NCBI GenBank assembly: GCA_963745975.1
Contig: CAVUZJ010000005.1
Location: forward strand, 1 to 64,000
Source of the DNA: JAKAWQ01 sp963745975
Lineage (GTDB): Bacteria; Pseudomonadota; Alphaproteobacteria; Acetobacterales; Acetobacteraceae
Direction of reading: 5' to 3'
DNA length: 64,000 bases
The notes under the pieces are model-generated. The model did not search any database. It saw nothing but the letters and a program-made list of their open reading frames with translations, and was not told the DNA's origin. Positions 33,330 through 41,620 of this stretch are shown here, in pieces (the stretch's first letter is position 1; every line of letters begins with the position of its first letter). The position numbers and the translations under genes were made by a program.

Positions 33330-33358
33330 CATGTAAGGCAAAAACGCCTTACTATCAA
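33330..33358 (-). promoter_or_regulatory. Promoter with operator of the VapBC-type module
   Basis: On the minus strand: -35 TTGATA (33358-33353), 17-bp spacer, -10-like TACATG (33335-33330). The spacer is filled by a perfect inverted repeat GTAAGGC-AAAAAC-GCCTTAC (33333-33352), so a bound AbrB-type dimer would occlude RNA polymerase between the two boxes. Confidence 0.5.
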
Positions 33359-33457
33359 GGGCGGCTCCGTCGGTGCCGACTCTCAGTCTTCGAAGATCGA
33401 CGGCCAGGGCGCTTGCAACCGCGGCCGCCCTGCGGTGAGGAGCGCCAAGCGCCTCCC

Positions 33458-34981
33458 TCATCGCAACCCGAACCCAAGATAGAGGGGCGCGCTCAGCGCC
33501 TCGTGGCCCGCGTGCTCGACCGTGACGGGCGGCAGCGATTCGATGCGGGTGAAGAGGCTCCCATAGTCCGCCGCCATGCGCCCGGGCGCGACGTTGGGGG
33601 CGATGATCAACACGTCATCGCCGCGGTAGCGCGAGAGCGGGCGGATCAGCCCGTATTCGTGCGGCTCCGATCCGAGCACCACGACCGGGGGGTGCCCGCC
33701 CAGCGCGTAGTCGATCTTCGCCGCATCGCTCCACCGCACCGTGCCGATGACGAGGCCGGGCCGGTCGAGCAGATCTCGTTGCGCAAGCTCGCGGCGGAGC
33801 GAGCGCCAGTCGATGATCTGGAGCGCGGGGTCGCGGCCGGGGGCAAGAAACGGCGCCAGAAGGTTGAAATGCGCGTCGGCGCCCACGAGCACGGCCCCGA
33901 TCAGCACGAAGCCCGCGGTTGCGAGGCACCACGGCCGGATGAAGCGGGCGCCGGCCGCGAGCCGGCGGTCGATCGCAGCGCCGAGCAGGGGAAAAAGCAT
34001 CAGGTAGCCGGGCGCGGCCCAGTGGTAGAGCACGCGCCCTTGCGACCAAAGCGCGATCACGCTGAAGAGCAGGATCGCGGGAATTCCGAGGCAGAGCAGC
34101 AGCCAGCCTCGCCATTCGTCCGGCCCGCGCCGCAGCGCCCCCACGCCGGAGAGGACTAGCGGCAGCCAGATCCACGGCAGCAGGAAGAGCGCCTCGCCGC
34201 CGAAAACCACGAACGGTGCCAGCGGGTGAAAGGCGAGGCCGTCGGCACGGTCCCCCTGGAAGGCGAACGAGATCCAATGATGATGAAAATTCCAGACCAA
34301 AACCGGGCAAAAGACGAGGAACGCTACCAGGATCGCGAGCCACGGCGCGGGGCTGGCAAGCCAGCCTCGATGCCGCGGCGCCGTGCAGAGATAGAGGAAG
34401 GCCCCGGCGAGCACGAGAATCGCCGAGTATTTCGAGAAGAGCGCAAGCCCGAGCGCGAGCCCGGCGAGCAGCCACCACGCAAGCGCCGCCGCGCCCGCGG
34501 CTTCGAGCCCAGAGGCGAGGAAGAGCACGGCCGCGAGCAGGGCCGCATCCAGCGGACCGTCGGGCAGCACGAAGGTCCCGAAAACCACGCCGAAGAGCGG
34601 CGAAAGATTGAGGCAGATCGCCGCCCAAAGCCCGGCGCGCGGGGAGAACAGAAGCGCGCCGAGCCGGTACATGAGCCAGGTCGAGAGCGCGAACAGCAGG
34701 ATGAAGGGCAGCCGCACGATGATGGGCGCGGCACTTCCGGCAAGCGTTGCGGCCAGCGTGGAAAGCCACCACACGGCGGGCGGATGGTCGAAATAGCCGA
34801 GCCGCAGCGTGCGGCCCGCCGCAACCACGTAGCTCTCATCCACGCCGAGGCCGAGCGCGGCCGCGAAAATCAGCCGGAGCACGCCGCTCCCGAGAATGAG
34901 CAGCCAGAGGGCACGCAGGACAGGCGCGTCCCGCGGCACGCCATGGCCGCGAGACGCGTCAAGGACTCTCGAATGTGGCAA
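33458..34981 (-). CDS. GT39-family glycosyltransferase (ArnT/PMT-like)
   Basis: A 507-residue polytopic membrane protein with about 11-12 predicted helices. The first periplasmic loop holds the family's acidic metal-site motif (LGLGVDESYVVAAGRTL) followed by YFDHPPAVWWLS; the second has FVLPDGPLDAALLA. A soluble C-terminal domain (about 390-507) closes the protein. Such enzymes use polyprenyl-phosphate sugars to decorate lipid A, glycans or proteins on the periplasmic face. No lipid A modification genes are adjacent, so the acceptor is unknown. Confidence 0.85.
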   Translation of the reverse strand: MPHSRVLDASRGHGVPRDAPVLRALWLLILGSGVLRLIFAAALGLGVDESYVVAAGRTLRLGYFDHPPAVWWLSTLAATLAGSAAPIIVRLPFILLFALSTWLMYRLGALLFSPRAGLWAAICLNLSPLFGVVFGTFVLPDGPLDAALLAAVLFLASGLEAAGAAALAWWLLAGLALGLALFSKYSAILVLAGAFLYLCTAPRHRGWLASPAPWLAILVAFLVFCPVLVWNFHHHWISFAFQGDRADGLAFHPLAPFVVFGGEALFLLPWIWLPLVLSGVGALRRGPDEWRGWLLLCLGIPAILLFSVIALWSQGRVLYHWAAPGYLMLFPLLGAAIDRRLAAGARFIRPWCLATAGFVLIGAVLVGADAHFNLLAPFLAPGRDPALQIIDWRSLRRELAQRDLLDRPGLVIGTVRWSDAAKIDYALGGHPPVVVLGSEPHEYGLIRPLSRYRGDDVLIIAPNVAPGRMAADYGSLFTRIESLPPVTVEHAGHEALSAPLYLGFGLR

Positions 34982-35005
34982 GAAAGGTTTTGCCGGCCCG
35001 CGGCC

Positions 35006-35851
35006 TCAGCCCGCGACGACCCGCTGCTGCTGCTCGCCGAGCCCGGCGACGCCGAGACGCATCGTCTGGCCCGCCTTGAGATAAATCGGCGTCGGCTTCT
35101 TCCCGAGCCCGACCCCGGGCGGCGTGCCGGTGGAGATGATGTCGCCCTGGTGTAGCGTCATGAAATGGCTCGTATAGCTCACCAGCTTCGCGACGCCGAA
35201 GATCATCGTCCGCGTGTTGCCGTGCTGCATGCGCACCCCATCGACGTCGGTCCACATCTCGAGCGCCTGCGGATCGGGCACCTCGTCGCGCGTGACGAGC
35301 CAGGGGCCGGTCGGGCCGAACGTGTCGCAGCCCTTGCCCTTGTCCCAGGTGCCGCCCCGCTCGATCTGGTATTCGCGCTCGCTCACATCGTTGCAGATGC
35401 AGTAGCCGGCAACGTAGTCGAGCGCCTGGTGCTCCGGCACGTAGCTTCCATCGCGCCCGATGACGATCCCGAGCTCGACCTCCCAATCGGTCTTCTGCGA
35501 CCCGCGCGGCAGCCGCACCTCGTCGTTCGGGCCGCTATAGGCGCCGAGGGATTTGAGGAAGATGATCGGCTCCTTGGGAATGGGCGAGCCGGTCTCGGCG
35601 GCGTGGTCGCTGTAATTGAGGCCGATGCAGAAATAATTGAGCGGGCGGGCCACGCACGGCCCGAGCCGCGGCGATCCCGCAACCTTGGGCAGCGCCTTCC
35701 AATCGAGCGCGTGCAGGCGGGCAAGGCCGGACTCGCCCAGCACCTCGCCTGCGATATCGGGCACGAACCCGGAAAGATCGCGGATGGCGCCTTCGGGGTC
35801 GAGCAGGCCGGGTTTTTCCGCCCCCGCGGGGCCGTAGCGCAGCAGCTTCAT
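35006..35851 (-). CDS. FAH-family hydrolase (2,4-diketo-3-deoxy-sugar-acid type)
   Basis: A 281-residue fumarylacetoacetate-hydrolase family protein. It has the start MKLLRYGPAGAEKPGLLD, catalytic-site NYFCIGLNYSDHAAE, metal ligands in TDWEVELGIVIGR and the final ISTGTPPGVGLGKKP. In sugar-acid pathways of the L-fuconate or L-rhamnonate diketo type, such an enzyme cleaves a 2,4-diketo-3-deoxy acid. It is the last of three genes: dehydratase (36673-38487), SDR (35907-36656), FAH hydrolase. That order supports the diketo route over tyrosine or aromatic catabolism. Sugar identity is inferred only. Confidence 0.8.
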   Translation of the reverse strand: MKLLRYGPAGAEKPGLLDPEGAIRDLSGFVPDIAGEVLGESGLARLHALDWKALPKVAGSPRLGPCVARPLNYFCIGLNYSDHAAETGSPIPKEPIIFLKSLGAYSGPNDEVRLPRGSQKTDWEVELGIVIGRDGSYVPEHQALDYVAGYCICNDVSEREYQIERGGTWDKGKGCDTFGPTGPWLVTRDEVPDPQALEMWTDVDGVRMQHGNTRTMIFGVAKLVSYTSHFMTLHQGDIISTGTPPGVGLGKKPTPIYLKAGQTMRLGVAGLGEQQQRVVAG

Positions 35852-35906
35852 TCTTTTCCCTTTCGTGCGGATGATAGATGACGGGCGAAGCGGACTCTTG
35901 GCACGC

Positions 35907-36656
35907 TCATACGGTCCAGCCGCCGTCGATCACGATCGCCTGGCCGGTGAGAAAAGCCGATTCGTCGCCGGCGAGATAGACGGCGAGTGCCGCGATCTCC
36001 TCGGGCGTGCCGAGCCGTCCCATCGCCTGGCGGGCGACGAAGGCGGCGCGCGCCGCCTCCGCCGAGCCCGCCTCGACCGCATTCGCCGCAATCCGGTCCT
36101 CGAGGCTCGGCGTCCCGATCGTGCCGGGGCAGATGCAGTTGCAGCGGATGCCGCGCGCAACGAAGTCCGCGGCAACGGATTTCGTGAGCCCGACGACGGC
36201 CGCCTTGGTCGCGCCGTAGATGAAGCGCCGCGGCGCGCCCTTCACGCTGCTCGCGGCCGAGGACATGTTGACGATCGCCCCACCACCCTTGGCCAGCATG
36301 CCGGGCAGGAAGGCGCGGATGGTGCGGAACATCGAGCGCACGTTGAGCGTGAAGGCAAAATCCCATTCGGCCTCGGCGGCCTCGAGGATCGTGCCCTGAT
36401 GCACGAAGCCCGCGCAGTTGAAGAGCACGTCGATCGCGCCGGCGCGCGCTGCCGCCTCTTCGATCGCCGCCGCATCCGTGCAATCGAGCGCCGCGACGGT
36501 GATCGCCGGCCGCGCGAGCGAGGCGAGTGCCGCTTCATCGATGTCGGTCGCGATCACCCTGGCACCCTCGGCGGCAAAGGCGAGTGCAGTGGTGCGGCCG
36601 ATGCCCTGCGCGGCGGCTGTGACGAACGCCCTCTTTCCGGCGAGCCTTCCGGTCAT
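35907..36656 (-). CDS. SDR dehydrogenase of a sugar-acid pathway
   Basis: A 249-residue SDR: TAAAQGIGRTTALAFAAEGA, ATDIDE (Asp for NAD), NCAGFVHQGTI, active site MSSAASSVKG with YGATKAAVVGLTK, and DESAFLTGQAIVIDGGWTV. It resembles 2-keto-3-deoxy-L-fuconate/L-rhamnonate 4-dehydrogenases, and lies between an IlvD/Edd dehydratase and a FAH hydrolase as in the diketo-hydrolase pathway. The order fits the middle step of that pathway. Confidence 0.8.
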   Translation of the reverse strand: MTGRLAGKRAFVTAAAQGIGRTTALAFAAEGARVIATDIDEAALASLARPAITVAALDCTDAAAIEEAAARAGAIDVLFNCAGFVHQGTILEAAEAEWDFAFTLNVRSMFRTIRAFLPGMLAKGGGAIVNMSSAASSVKGAPRRFIYGATKAAVVGLTKSVAADFVARGIRCNCICPGTIGTPSLEDRIAANAVEAGSAEAARAAFVARQAMGRLGTPEEIAALAVYLAGDESAFLTGQAIVIDGGWTV

Positions 36657-36672
36657 GGCGCGGCCGCTCCCT

Positions 36673-38487
36673 TCAATGGTTGTTGCGCGATTCGCCGCGC
36701 GTCTCGATGATTTTGAGATAGAGCGTCGCCGGCTCGAGGCACGCGCCCGTGCCGAGCCCGCCGACCATGCCGCGATAGATCTCCTCCCACGGCGTCATGT
36801 TGAGGAGCGCGGGCGGCTTCCACGCCGCGCGCCGCGCCGCGATCTCCGCGGGCGGAAGTAGTAGATCCACGCGGCGCGCATTGAGGTCGATCCGGATCGG
36901 ATCGCCGGTGCGCAAAAGCGCGAGCCCGCCGCCCACCGCGGCCTCGGGCGTCACGTTGAGGATCGAGGGGCTTCCCGAGGTGCCGGACTGCCGTCCGTCG
37001 CCCATGGTCGGCAGCGTGTCGATGCCGCGCTTGAGAAGTGCTGCCGGCGGCTGCATGTTCACCACTTCGGCGCTGCCGGGATAGCCGACCGGTCCGGTGT
37101 TGCGGATTACCAGCACGCTTTTTTCGTCGACGCCGAGTGCGGGGTCCTCGATGCGCGCGTGGTAATCCTCCGGCCCCTCGAAGACGATCGCCTTGCCCTC
37201 GAACACGTTGGGATGCGCGGGATCGGCGAGGAAGCGTCGGCGGAACGGCTCGTCGATCACGCTCGTCTTGATGACCGCGCTCTCGAAGAGATTGCCCGAG
37301 AGCACGACATAGCCGGCTTCGGGCTTGAGCGGCTTCGCGTAGGGCCGGATCACCTCGCGGTCGGGCTCGGCAATCGCGGCGAGATTTTCCCCCATCGTCC
37401 GCCCACTCACGGTCATCGCCTCGCCATGCAGCTTGCCGGCGTCGAGCAGCTCCTTCATCACCGCGGGAACGCTGCCGGCACGGAAGAAGCGCTCGGAAAG
37501 GAAGCGTCCGGCCGGCTGCATATCGACCAGCAGCGGAATCTCCGGGCCGAGGCGCTGCCAGTCCTCGAGCGTGTGATCGACGCCCATGTGCCGCGCGATT
37601 GCCACCATGTGGATGGGGCAGTTCGACGAGGCGCCGATCGCGGCCGCGGCGACCACGGCGTTCTCGAAGGCCTTCCTGGTCATAATGTCGGAGGGGCGCA
37701 GATTCTCGTGCACCATCGCAACGATTCGCTTTCCCGTCTCGTAGGCCATCCATCCGCGCTCGCGGTACGGGGCGGGAATCATGGCGCAGCCCGTGAGCGA
37801 CATGCCAAGCGCCTCGGCGAGCGAATTCATCGAGCTCGCGGTGCCCATCGTGTTGCAGTGCCCGACCGAGGGCGCCGAGGAAGAGACCATCTCGATGAAC
37901 CGGTCGTAGCCGATCTTGCCCTCGGCGAGCAGCTTGCGCGCCTCCCAGATGATCGTGCCCGAGCCGGCGAGCCGGCCCTGCCACCATCCGTCCAGCATCG
38001 GCCCGCCGGAAAGCACGATCGCCGGGATGTTCACCGTGGCCGCGCCCATCAGACAGGCCGGCGTCGTCTTGTCGCAGCCGGTGGTGAGCACCACGCCGTC
38101 GATCGGGTAGCCGTGCAGCACCTCGACCAGGCCGAGATAGGCGAGGTTGCGGTCGAGCGCGGCGGTCGGCCGCTTGCCGGTCTCCTGGATGGGGTGGAGG
38201 GGAAACTCGATCGGAATGCCGCCGCCGTCGCGGATCCCTGCGCGCACGCGCTCGGCGAGCTGAAGGTGATGGCGGTTGCATGGGGCGAGGTCGGATCCCG
38301 TCTGGGCGATGCCGATGATCGGCTTGCCCGACTGGATCTCCTCGCGCGTCAGCCCATAATTCATGTAGCGCTCGATGTAGAGCGCCGTCATGCCGGGGTC
38401 GTGCGGGTCGTCGAACCACCGCCGGCTCCGAAGCCGCCGCTCGCCTGCGCTCGGGGCCTCGCCGCTCCCGTTCGCCGTGGCTGCCAT
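36673..38487 (-). CDS. IlvD/Edd-family sugar-acid dehydratase
   Basis: A 604-residue iron-sulfur dehydratase. Cluster-binding cysteines lie in GIAQTGSDLAPCNRHH, VVLTTGCDKTTPACLMG and SVGHCNTMGTASSMNSLAEA. C-terminal blocks VIRNTGPVGYPGSAEV, TMGDGRQSGTSGSPSILNV and VGGGLALLRTGD are typical of the aldonate branch (L-arabinonate, D-xylonate, L-fuconate dehydratases) rather than biosynthetic IlvD. It makes a 2-keto-3-deoxy acid for the SDR and FAH enzymes encoded next. First gene of the operon; the exact sugar cannot be told. Confidence 0.85.
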   Translation of the reverse strand: MAATANGSGEAPSAGERRLRSRRWFDDPHDPGMTALYIERYMNYGLTREEIQSGKPIIGIAQTGSDLAPCNRHHLQLAERVRAGIRDGGGIPIEFPLHPIQETGKRPTAALDRNLAYLGLVEVLHGYPIDGVVLTTGCDKTTPACLMGAATVNIPAIVLSGGPMLDGWWQGRLAGSGTIIWEARKLLAEGKIGYDRFIEMVSSSAPSVGHCNTMGTASSMNSLAEALGMSLTGCAMIPAPYRERGWMAYETGKRIVAMVHENLRPSDIMTRKAFENAVVAAAAIGASSNCPIHMVAIARHMGVDHTLEDWQRLGPEIPLLVDMQPAGRFLSERFFRAGSVPAVMKELLDAGKLHGEAMTVSGRTMGENLAAIAEPDREVIRPYAKPLKPEAGYVVLSGNLFESAVIKTSVIDEPFRRRFLADPAHPNVFEGKAIVFEGPEDYHARIEDPALGVDEKSVLVIRNTGPVGYPGSAEVVNMQPPAALLKRGIDTLPTMGDGRQSGTSGSPSILNVTPEAAVGGGLALLRTGDPIRIDLNARRVDLLLPPAEIAARRAAWKPPALLNMTPWEEIYRGMVGGLGTGACLEPATLYLKIIETRGESRNNH

Positions 38488-38557
38488 GGTCCCTTCCTCC
38501 CGCCGCTCGAGGGCGCGGAAGAAGGCGACGGGTGGTGCGACCTGTCAACCGGGCCGG

Positions 38558-39013
38558 TCAGGCGGCCTTGATCGGGCGGTCGGCGAAGCTCTCCTGCGGC
38601 ACGCCGCGATGGAGCGACATGTGCGAATGGACGACCTTCCATTCATCGCCGCTCCGTTGGAAGACCAACGTGGCGCGGCCGGGCCGGGGGAACGAAGTCC
38701 CGTCCGGCCCGAAACCCATGCTCGTCCAGGGTGCGATGACGACGGCAAGGCTGCCCTCCGCCTCCGCGAGGACCCGCGTCCGCGCGAGGTCGAAACGAAA
38801 ATCCTCGGTGCGCGGCCAGACATTGCGCCACTGGTTGGCGATCGCCGCCTCGCGGCCTTGCACGAGGTCCTGGTGCGTGCCGAAGACGATGACCTCCTCG
38901 TCCCACATCGGGCGGGCGGCGGCGAAGTCCACCGCGCGGACATGGGCGGCGAAGCGCTCGAGCCAGTCGAGGAGCGAAGAACGAACATCTGCGTCGGCTT
39001 CCGGCAAGGACAC
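38558..39013 (-). CDS. NTF2-like / SnoaL-fold protein
   Basis: A 151-residue protein of the nuclear-transport-factor-2 fold: FAAHVRAVDFAAARPMWDEE, VIVFGTHQDLVQGREAAIAN, then VVIAPWTSMGFGPDG and DEWKVVHSHMSLHRGVPQES. The C-terminal HSHxS strand resembles calcium/calmodulin-kinase-association or DUF3225-type proteins. GTG 39013 is preceded by a good AAGGAGT. Probably a small ligand-binding or isomerase-like protein; it lies upstream of the sugar-acid dehydratase by 70 bp and may belong to that operon. Confidence 0.7.
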   Translation of the reverse strand: MSLPEADADVRSSLLDWLERFAAHVRAVDFAAARPMWDEEVIVFGTHQDLVQGREAAIANQWRNVWPRTEDFRFDLARTRVLAEAEGSLAVVIAPWTSMGFGPDGTSFPRPGRATLVFQRSGDEWKVVHSHMSLHRGVPQESFADRPIKAA

Positions 39014-39078
39014 GGCGGTACTCCTTCTTTCGGCGGGCGAGGCTAGCTTCCGGCGCACGGGCGGGGCAAGCTCGCGCC

Positions 39079-39847
39079 ATGAGCGGCCTGCTCGATCGTG
39101 TGGTGCTGCTGACCGGGGCGGCAAGCGGCATCGGCGCGGCAACGGCCGCGCGCCTCGCCGCAGCCCTCGTTGGCATGCTCCTGCACTCGCGGCGCAACGA
39201 GGCGGGGCTCGAGGCCGTGGCCGTTGCCGCGCGCCGGCGCCGGCGCCGAGGTCGCGACGATGCTCGGCGATCTTCAGGACACGCACGTCGGCGCCGCACT
39301 CGTCGCCCGCGCGATCGCGCGGTTCGGCCGGCTCGATGTGCTGATCAGCAATGCCGGCTTCGCCGACCGCACGCCGGCCGCCGATCTCTCCGACGCGGCG
39401 CTCGCCTCCTCCTTCGCCACCATCGCCGGGGCCTTTCTCGCCATGGCGCGATCGGCGATGCTGCATCTCGCGCGCGCGAGTGACGGGCGGATCGTCGCCG
39501 TCAGCAGCTTCGCGGCCCATCTGTTTCGCCCAGGCCAGCCGGTCTTTCCCGCCTCCGCCGCGGCCAAGGCAGCGCTCGAGGCGCTGGTCCGCGCGCTCGC
39601 GATCGAGCTCGCGCCCGCCCGCGTGACGGTCAACGCCGTCGTGCCGGGCTTGATCCGCAAGGACGAAGGCGCGCATGCCGCGCTCGATCCGGAAACGTTC
39701 CGCAAGCAGACGGAAAAGATTCCGCTCGGCCGGCTCGGCCTGCCGGACGACGTCGCCGCGGTCATCGCCTTCCTCGTCTCCCCCGCCGCCGGCTACGTCA
39801 CCGGCCAGGCGATCCACGTCGATGGCGGCCTGGTGATGTCGCCCTGA
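39079..39847 (+). CDS. SDR-family oxidoreductase interrupted by one frameshift
   Basis: The start (MSGLLDRVVLLTGAASGIGA, then LHSRRNEAGLEAVA) and the rest (AGAEVATMLGDL, RLDVLISNAGFADRT, VSSFAAHLFRPGQPVFPASA, VTGQAIHVDGGLVM) form one SDR of about 256 residues, but they lie in different frames. The change falls near 39225-39245 inside a GC repeat (GCCGGCGCCGGCGCC), a context prone to both polymerase slippage and read errors. The usual catalytic YxxxK is altered: the segment reads FPASAAAKAA, lacking the Tyr. If real, the protein may be non-catalytic even when frame-corrected. Confidence 0.65.
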
Positions 39848-39856
39848 GCGCACGCC

Positions 39857-39994
39857 TAGAGCGGGATGCGTTCGCTCCCGCTCACTCATCCCGCTCTAGC
39901 TGTTTGTTTTCTCGCGTGATTCACGCCTTCGGTGCCGGGGTCCCCGCGAACGAGTTCGCGGGGCGCCCCGATTCCACCTTCGGCGATCACGCTC
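39857..39994. repeat. Dispersed intergenic repeat, copy 1
   Basis: Begins with AGAGCGGGATG and its inverted copy CATCCCGCTCT (39858-39868 with 39888-39898). After CTCGCGTGATTCACGCC comes a hairpin CCCCGCGAA/TTCGCGGGG, and it ends CCTTCGGCGATCACGCTCT. The GCGTGAT and ATCACGC ends are inverted. A related copy without the central hairpin lies at 56331-56427. It fills the gap between two convergent genes and may end transcription. Confidence 0.55.
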
Positions 39995-39996
39995 TA

Positions 39997-40755
39997 TCAG
40001 CGCTTCAATCCCTTGGCCGTGCCGAGGCCTTTCGCGCCCGCCAGCACGGCGTCCGTCAGATCGGCGTCGGTGAAATCGGCGCCGGTCAGATCCGCCCCGG
40101 TGAGGTCGGCACCGGACAGATCGGCCCAGTGCAGCTTGGCTCCGCTGAGGTCGGCACCGGTGAGGTCCGCGAAGCGGAGGGTCGCATAAGCGAGGTTCGC
40201 GCCCTCGAAGTTCGCGTGGCGCAGATTGGCGTTGTTGAAGTCGCTATGCAGGATCCCCATCGACTGGTTGCGGATGTCCGCGCCGAGATCGGCATGGGAG
40301 AAGTTCGCTCCTTCGGCATCGCCGTTGAGGCGGGCAATGATCTCTGCACCGGAGAAGTTGGCGCCGACAAGGATCGGCGCGTCCTTCGGCACGTCCTCCA
40401 TGCCCGGCGCGGTGATCGGGCCGTGGAGCAGCACGCCCGAGAGATTGGCCCGCGTGAGGTTCGTGCGCATGAGCCAGGCGAGATCGAGCCGATCCCCGGA
40501 AAGATCGGCGCCGGTCAGATCGGCGTCGTCCAGCTTGACGTTGTAGAGGTCCGCGTGCGCGAGGTCGGCACCGGCGAGGTCGAGGCCCGAGAGATCCGCG
40601 CCGGCGAGAGAGCGCCCGGCGAAATCGACGGGATGGCCCGGCCCGGCGGAACGAATCGCGGCTTCGACGTCGGCGCGCGTCAGCGCGCCCGCAAGCGCGG
40701 AGCCTGCGCCCAGCGCGAACGCGGCGGCCCAAAGAAGCAGACGGGTTCTTGGCAT
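39997..40755 (-). CDS. Secreted pentapeptide-repeat protein
   Basis: A 252-residue protein with a cleavable signal peptide (about 1-22, ending SALA-G) and pentapeptide repeats A(D/N)LxG through most of its length: ADLSGLDLAGADLAHADLYN, later ANLRHANFEGANL and GADLTGADLTGADFTDADLT. A non-repetitive insert (about 105-150) splits the repeats into two blocks. The repeats fold as a right-handed quadrilateral helix. Periplasmic location argues against a gyrase-protecting role like Qnr. The function is unknown. Confidence 0.88.
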   Translation of the reverse strand: MPRTRLLLWAAAFALGAGSALAGALTRADVEAAIRSAGPGHPVDFAGRSLAGADLSGLDLAGADLAHADLYNVKLDDADLTGADLSGDRLDLAWLMRTNLTRANLSGVLLHGPITAPGMEDVPKDAPILVGANFSGAEIIARLNGDAEGANFSHADLGADIRNQSMGILHSDFNNANLRHANFEGANLAYATLRFADLTGADLSGAKLHWADLSGADLTGADLTGADFTDADLTDAVLAGAKGLGTAKGLKR

Positions 40756-40800
40756 GCGTGATGTCCTCCGGTTTGCCCGCGGATCTTGGTGCGCGGCCGA

Positions 40801-41115
40801 TCAGCGCCGTCCGGCACGCCACGCGACGACATGGCCTTTGGGGACCATGCCCTCGAGCGCGCCCAGCACCGCGTCGACCACCGCCGGCCGGTCGAAGAAC
40901 TCGATCACCACCGGCAGATCGACGTTGAGGCGCAGCAGATCCGAGGCGCGCACCTCGCCGCCGGCGCCCAGTCCCGCGATTCCGCGAAAGACGACGACGC
41001 CCTGCACGCGATGCTGATCGGCGAGCAGGCTCAGCACCTCCTGCATCAGCGTCTTGCGCTTTCCGTGGTCCGCCTCATGGAGGTAGATGCGCACCACCGT
41101 CACCTCATCGTCCAT
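40801..41115 (-). CDS. DUF190 protein (PII-like fold)
   Basis: A 104-residue DUF190 protein: VTVVRIYLHEADHGKRKTLM, GVVVFRGIAGLGAGGEVRAS, LPVVIEFFDRPAVVDAVL. GGGAGGAAAC precedes the ATG. DUF190 genes commonly accompany crcB fluoride channels, and crcB is indeed the neighbouring gene on the same strand (about 100 bp upstream), although a terminator-like hairpin lies between. A fluoride-related or nucleotide-sensing role is likely but unproven. Confidence 0.85.
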   Translation of the reverse strand: MDDEVTVVRIYLHEADHGKRKTLMQEVLSLLADQHRVQGVVVFRGIAGLGAGGEVRASDLLRLNVDLPVVIEFFDRPAVVDAVLGALEGMVPKGHVVAWRAGRR

Positions 41116-41203
41116 GTTTCCTCCCGGTTATTAGATCAGATCGCGCTTGACTGGATCGCGCAGCGATCCAGGAGCGCGTGAATCTGATCGGAAAAACAAT
41201 GCT

Positions 41204-41234
41204 AGAGCGTGTTCACTCAACGTGAACACGCTCT
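41204..41234 (-). terminator. Terminator-like hairpin at the end of crcB
   Basis: A perfect 13-bp inverted repeat (41204-41216 with 41222-41234; arm AGAGCGTGTTCAC) with a 5-nt loop. On the minus strand it is followed by GCATTGTTTTT. It covers the crcB stop codon and the last few codons. Confidence 0.55.
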
Positions 41235-41606
41235 GAGATTCCGGGCGATGTAGGCGCCGCCGAACGCGGCGAGGAATCCGAGTCCGACGGAAAGGAACAC
41301 GTAGAGCAGCGCCTTCGCCACGTCTCCCTGCTCGGCAAGCAGAAGCGTCTCCATCTCGAAGGTCGAGAAAGTCGTAAAGCCGCCGAGCGCGCCGGTGAGG
41401 ATTCCGGCACGGACCGCGGGCGAGACGGTGAGCCGTTCCAGCGTCTCGATGAAGAGGAAGCCCATGACGAAGGCGCCCAGCACATTGATGCTGAGCGTCG
41501 CGTAGGGGAAATCACGGCCGTAAACCGCCTGCACGAGGTTCGTCATGGCGTAGCGCGCCCAGCAGCCGAGCGTGCCGCCGATGGCGATCGCGATATAGGT
41601 CCACAT
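41217..41606 (-). CDS. crcB: Fluoride channel CrcB/Fluc
   Basis: A 129-residue protein of four membrane helices with the Fluc signatures GGTLGCWARYAMTN (helix 1), LSINVLGAFVMGFL (helix 2, with the pore Asn), and GALGGFTTFSTFEMETLLL (helix 3 break with FTTFST). Dual-topology dimers export fluoride. No fluoride riboswitch is recognisable upstream. It starts 15 bp before the end of the Hyf-like hyfB gene, which lies upstream on the same strand. Confidence 0.92.
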   Translation of the reverse strand: MWTYIAIAIGGTLGCWARYAMTNLVQAVYGRDFPYATLSINVLGAFVMGFLFIETLERLTVSPAVRAGILTGALGGFTTFSTFEMETLLLAEQGDVAKALLYVFLSVGLGFLAAFGGAYIARNLRACSR

Positions 41607-41620
41607 TCGGAGGCATTGTC

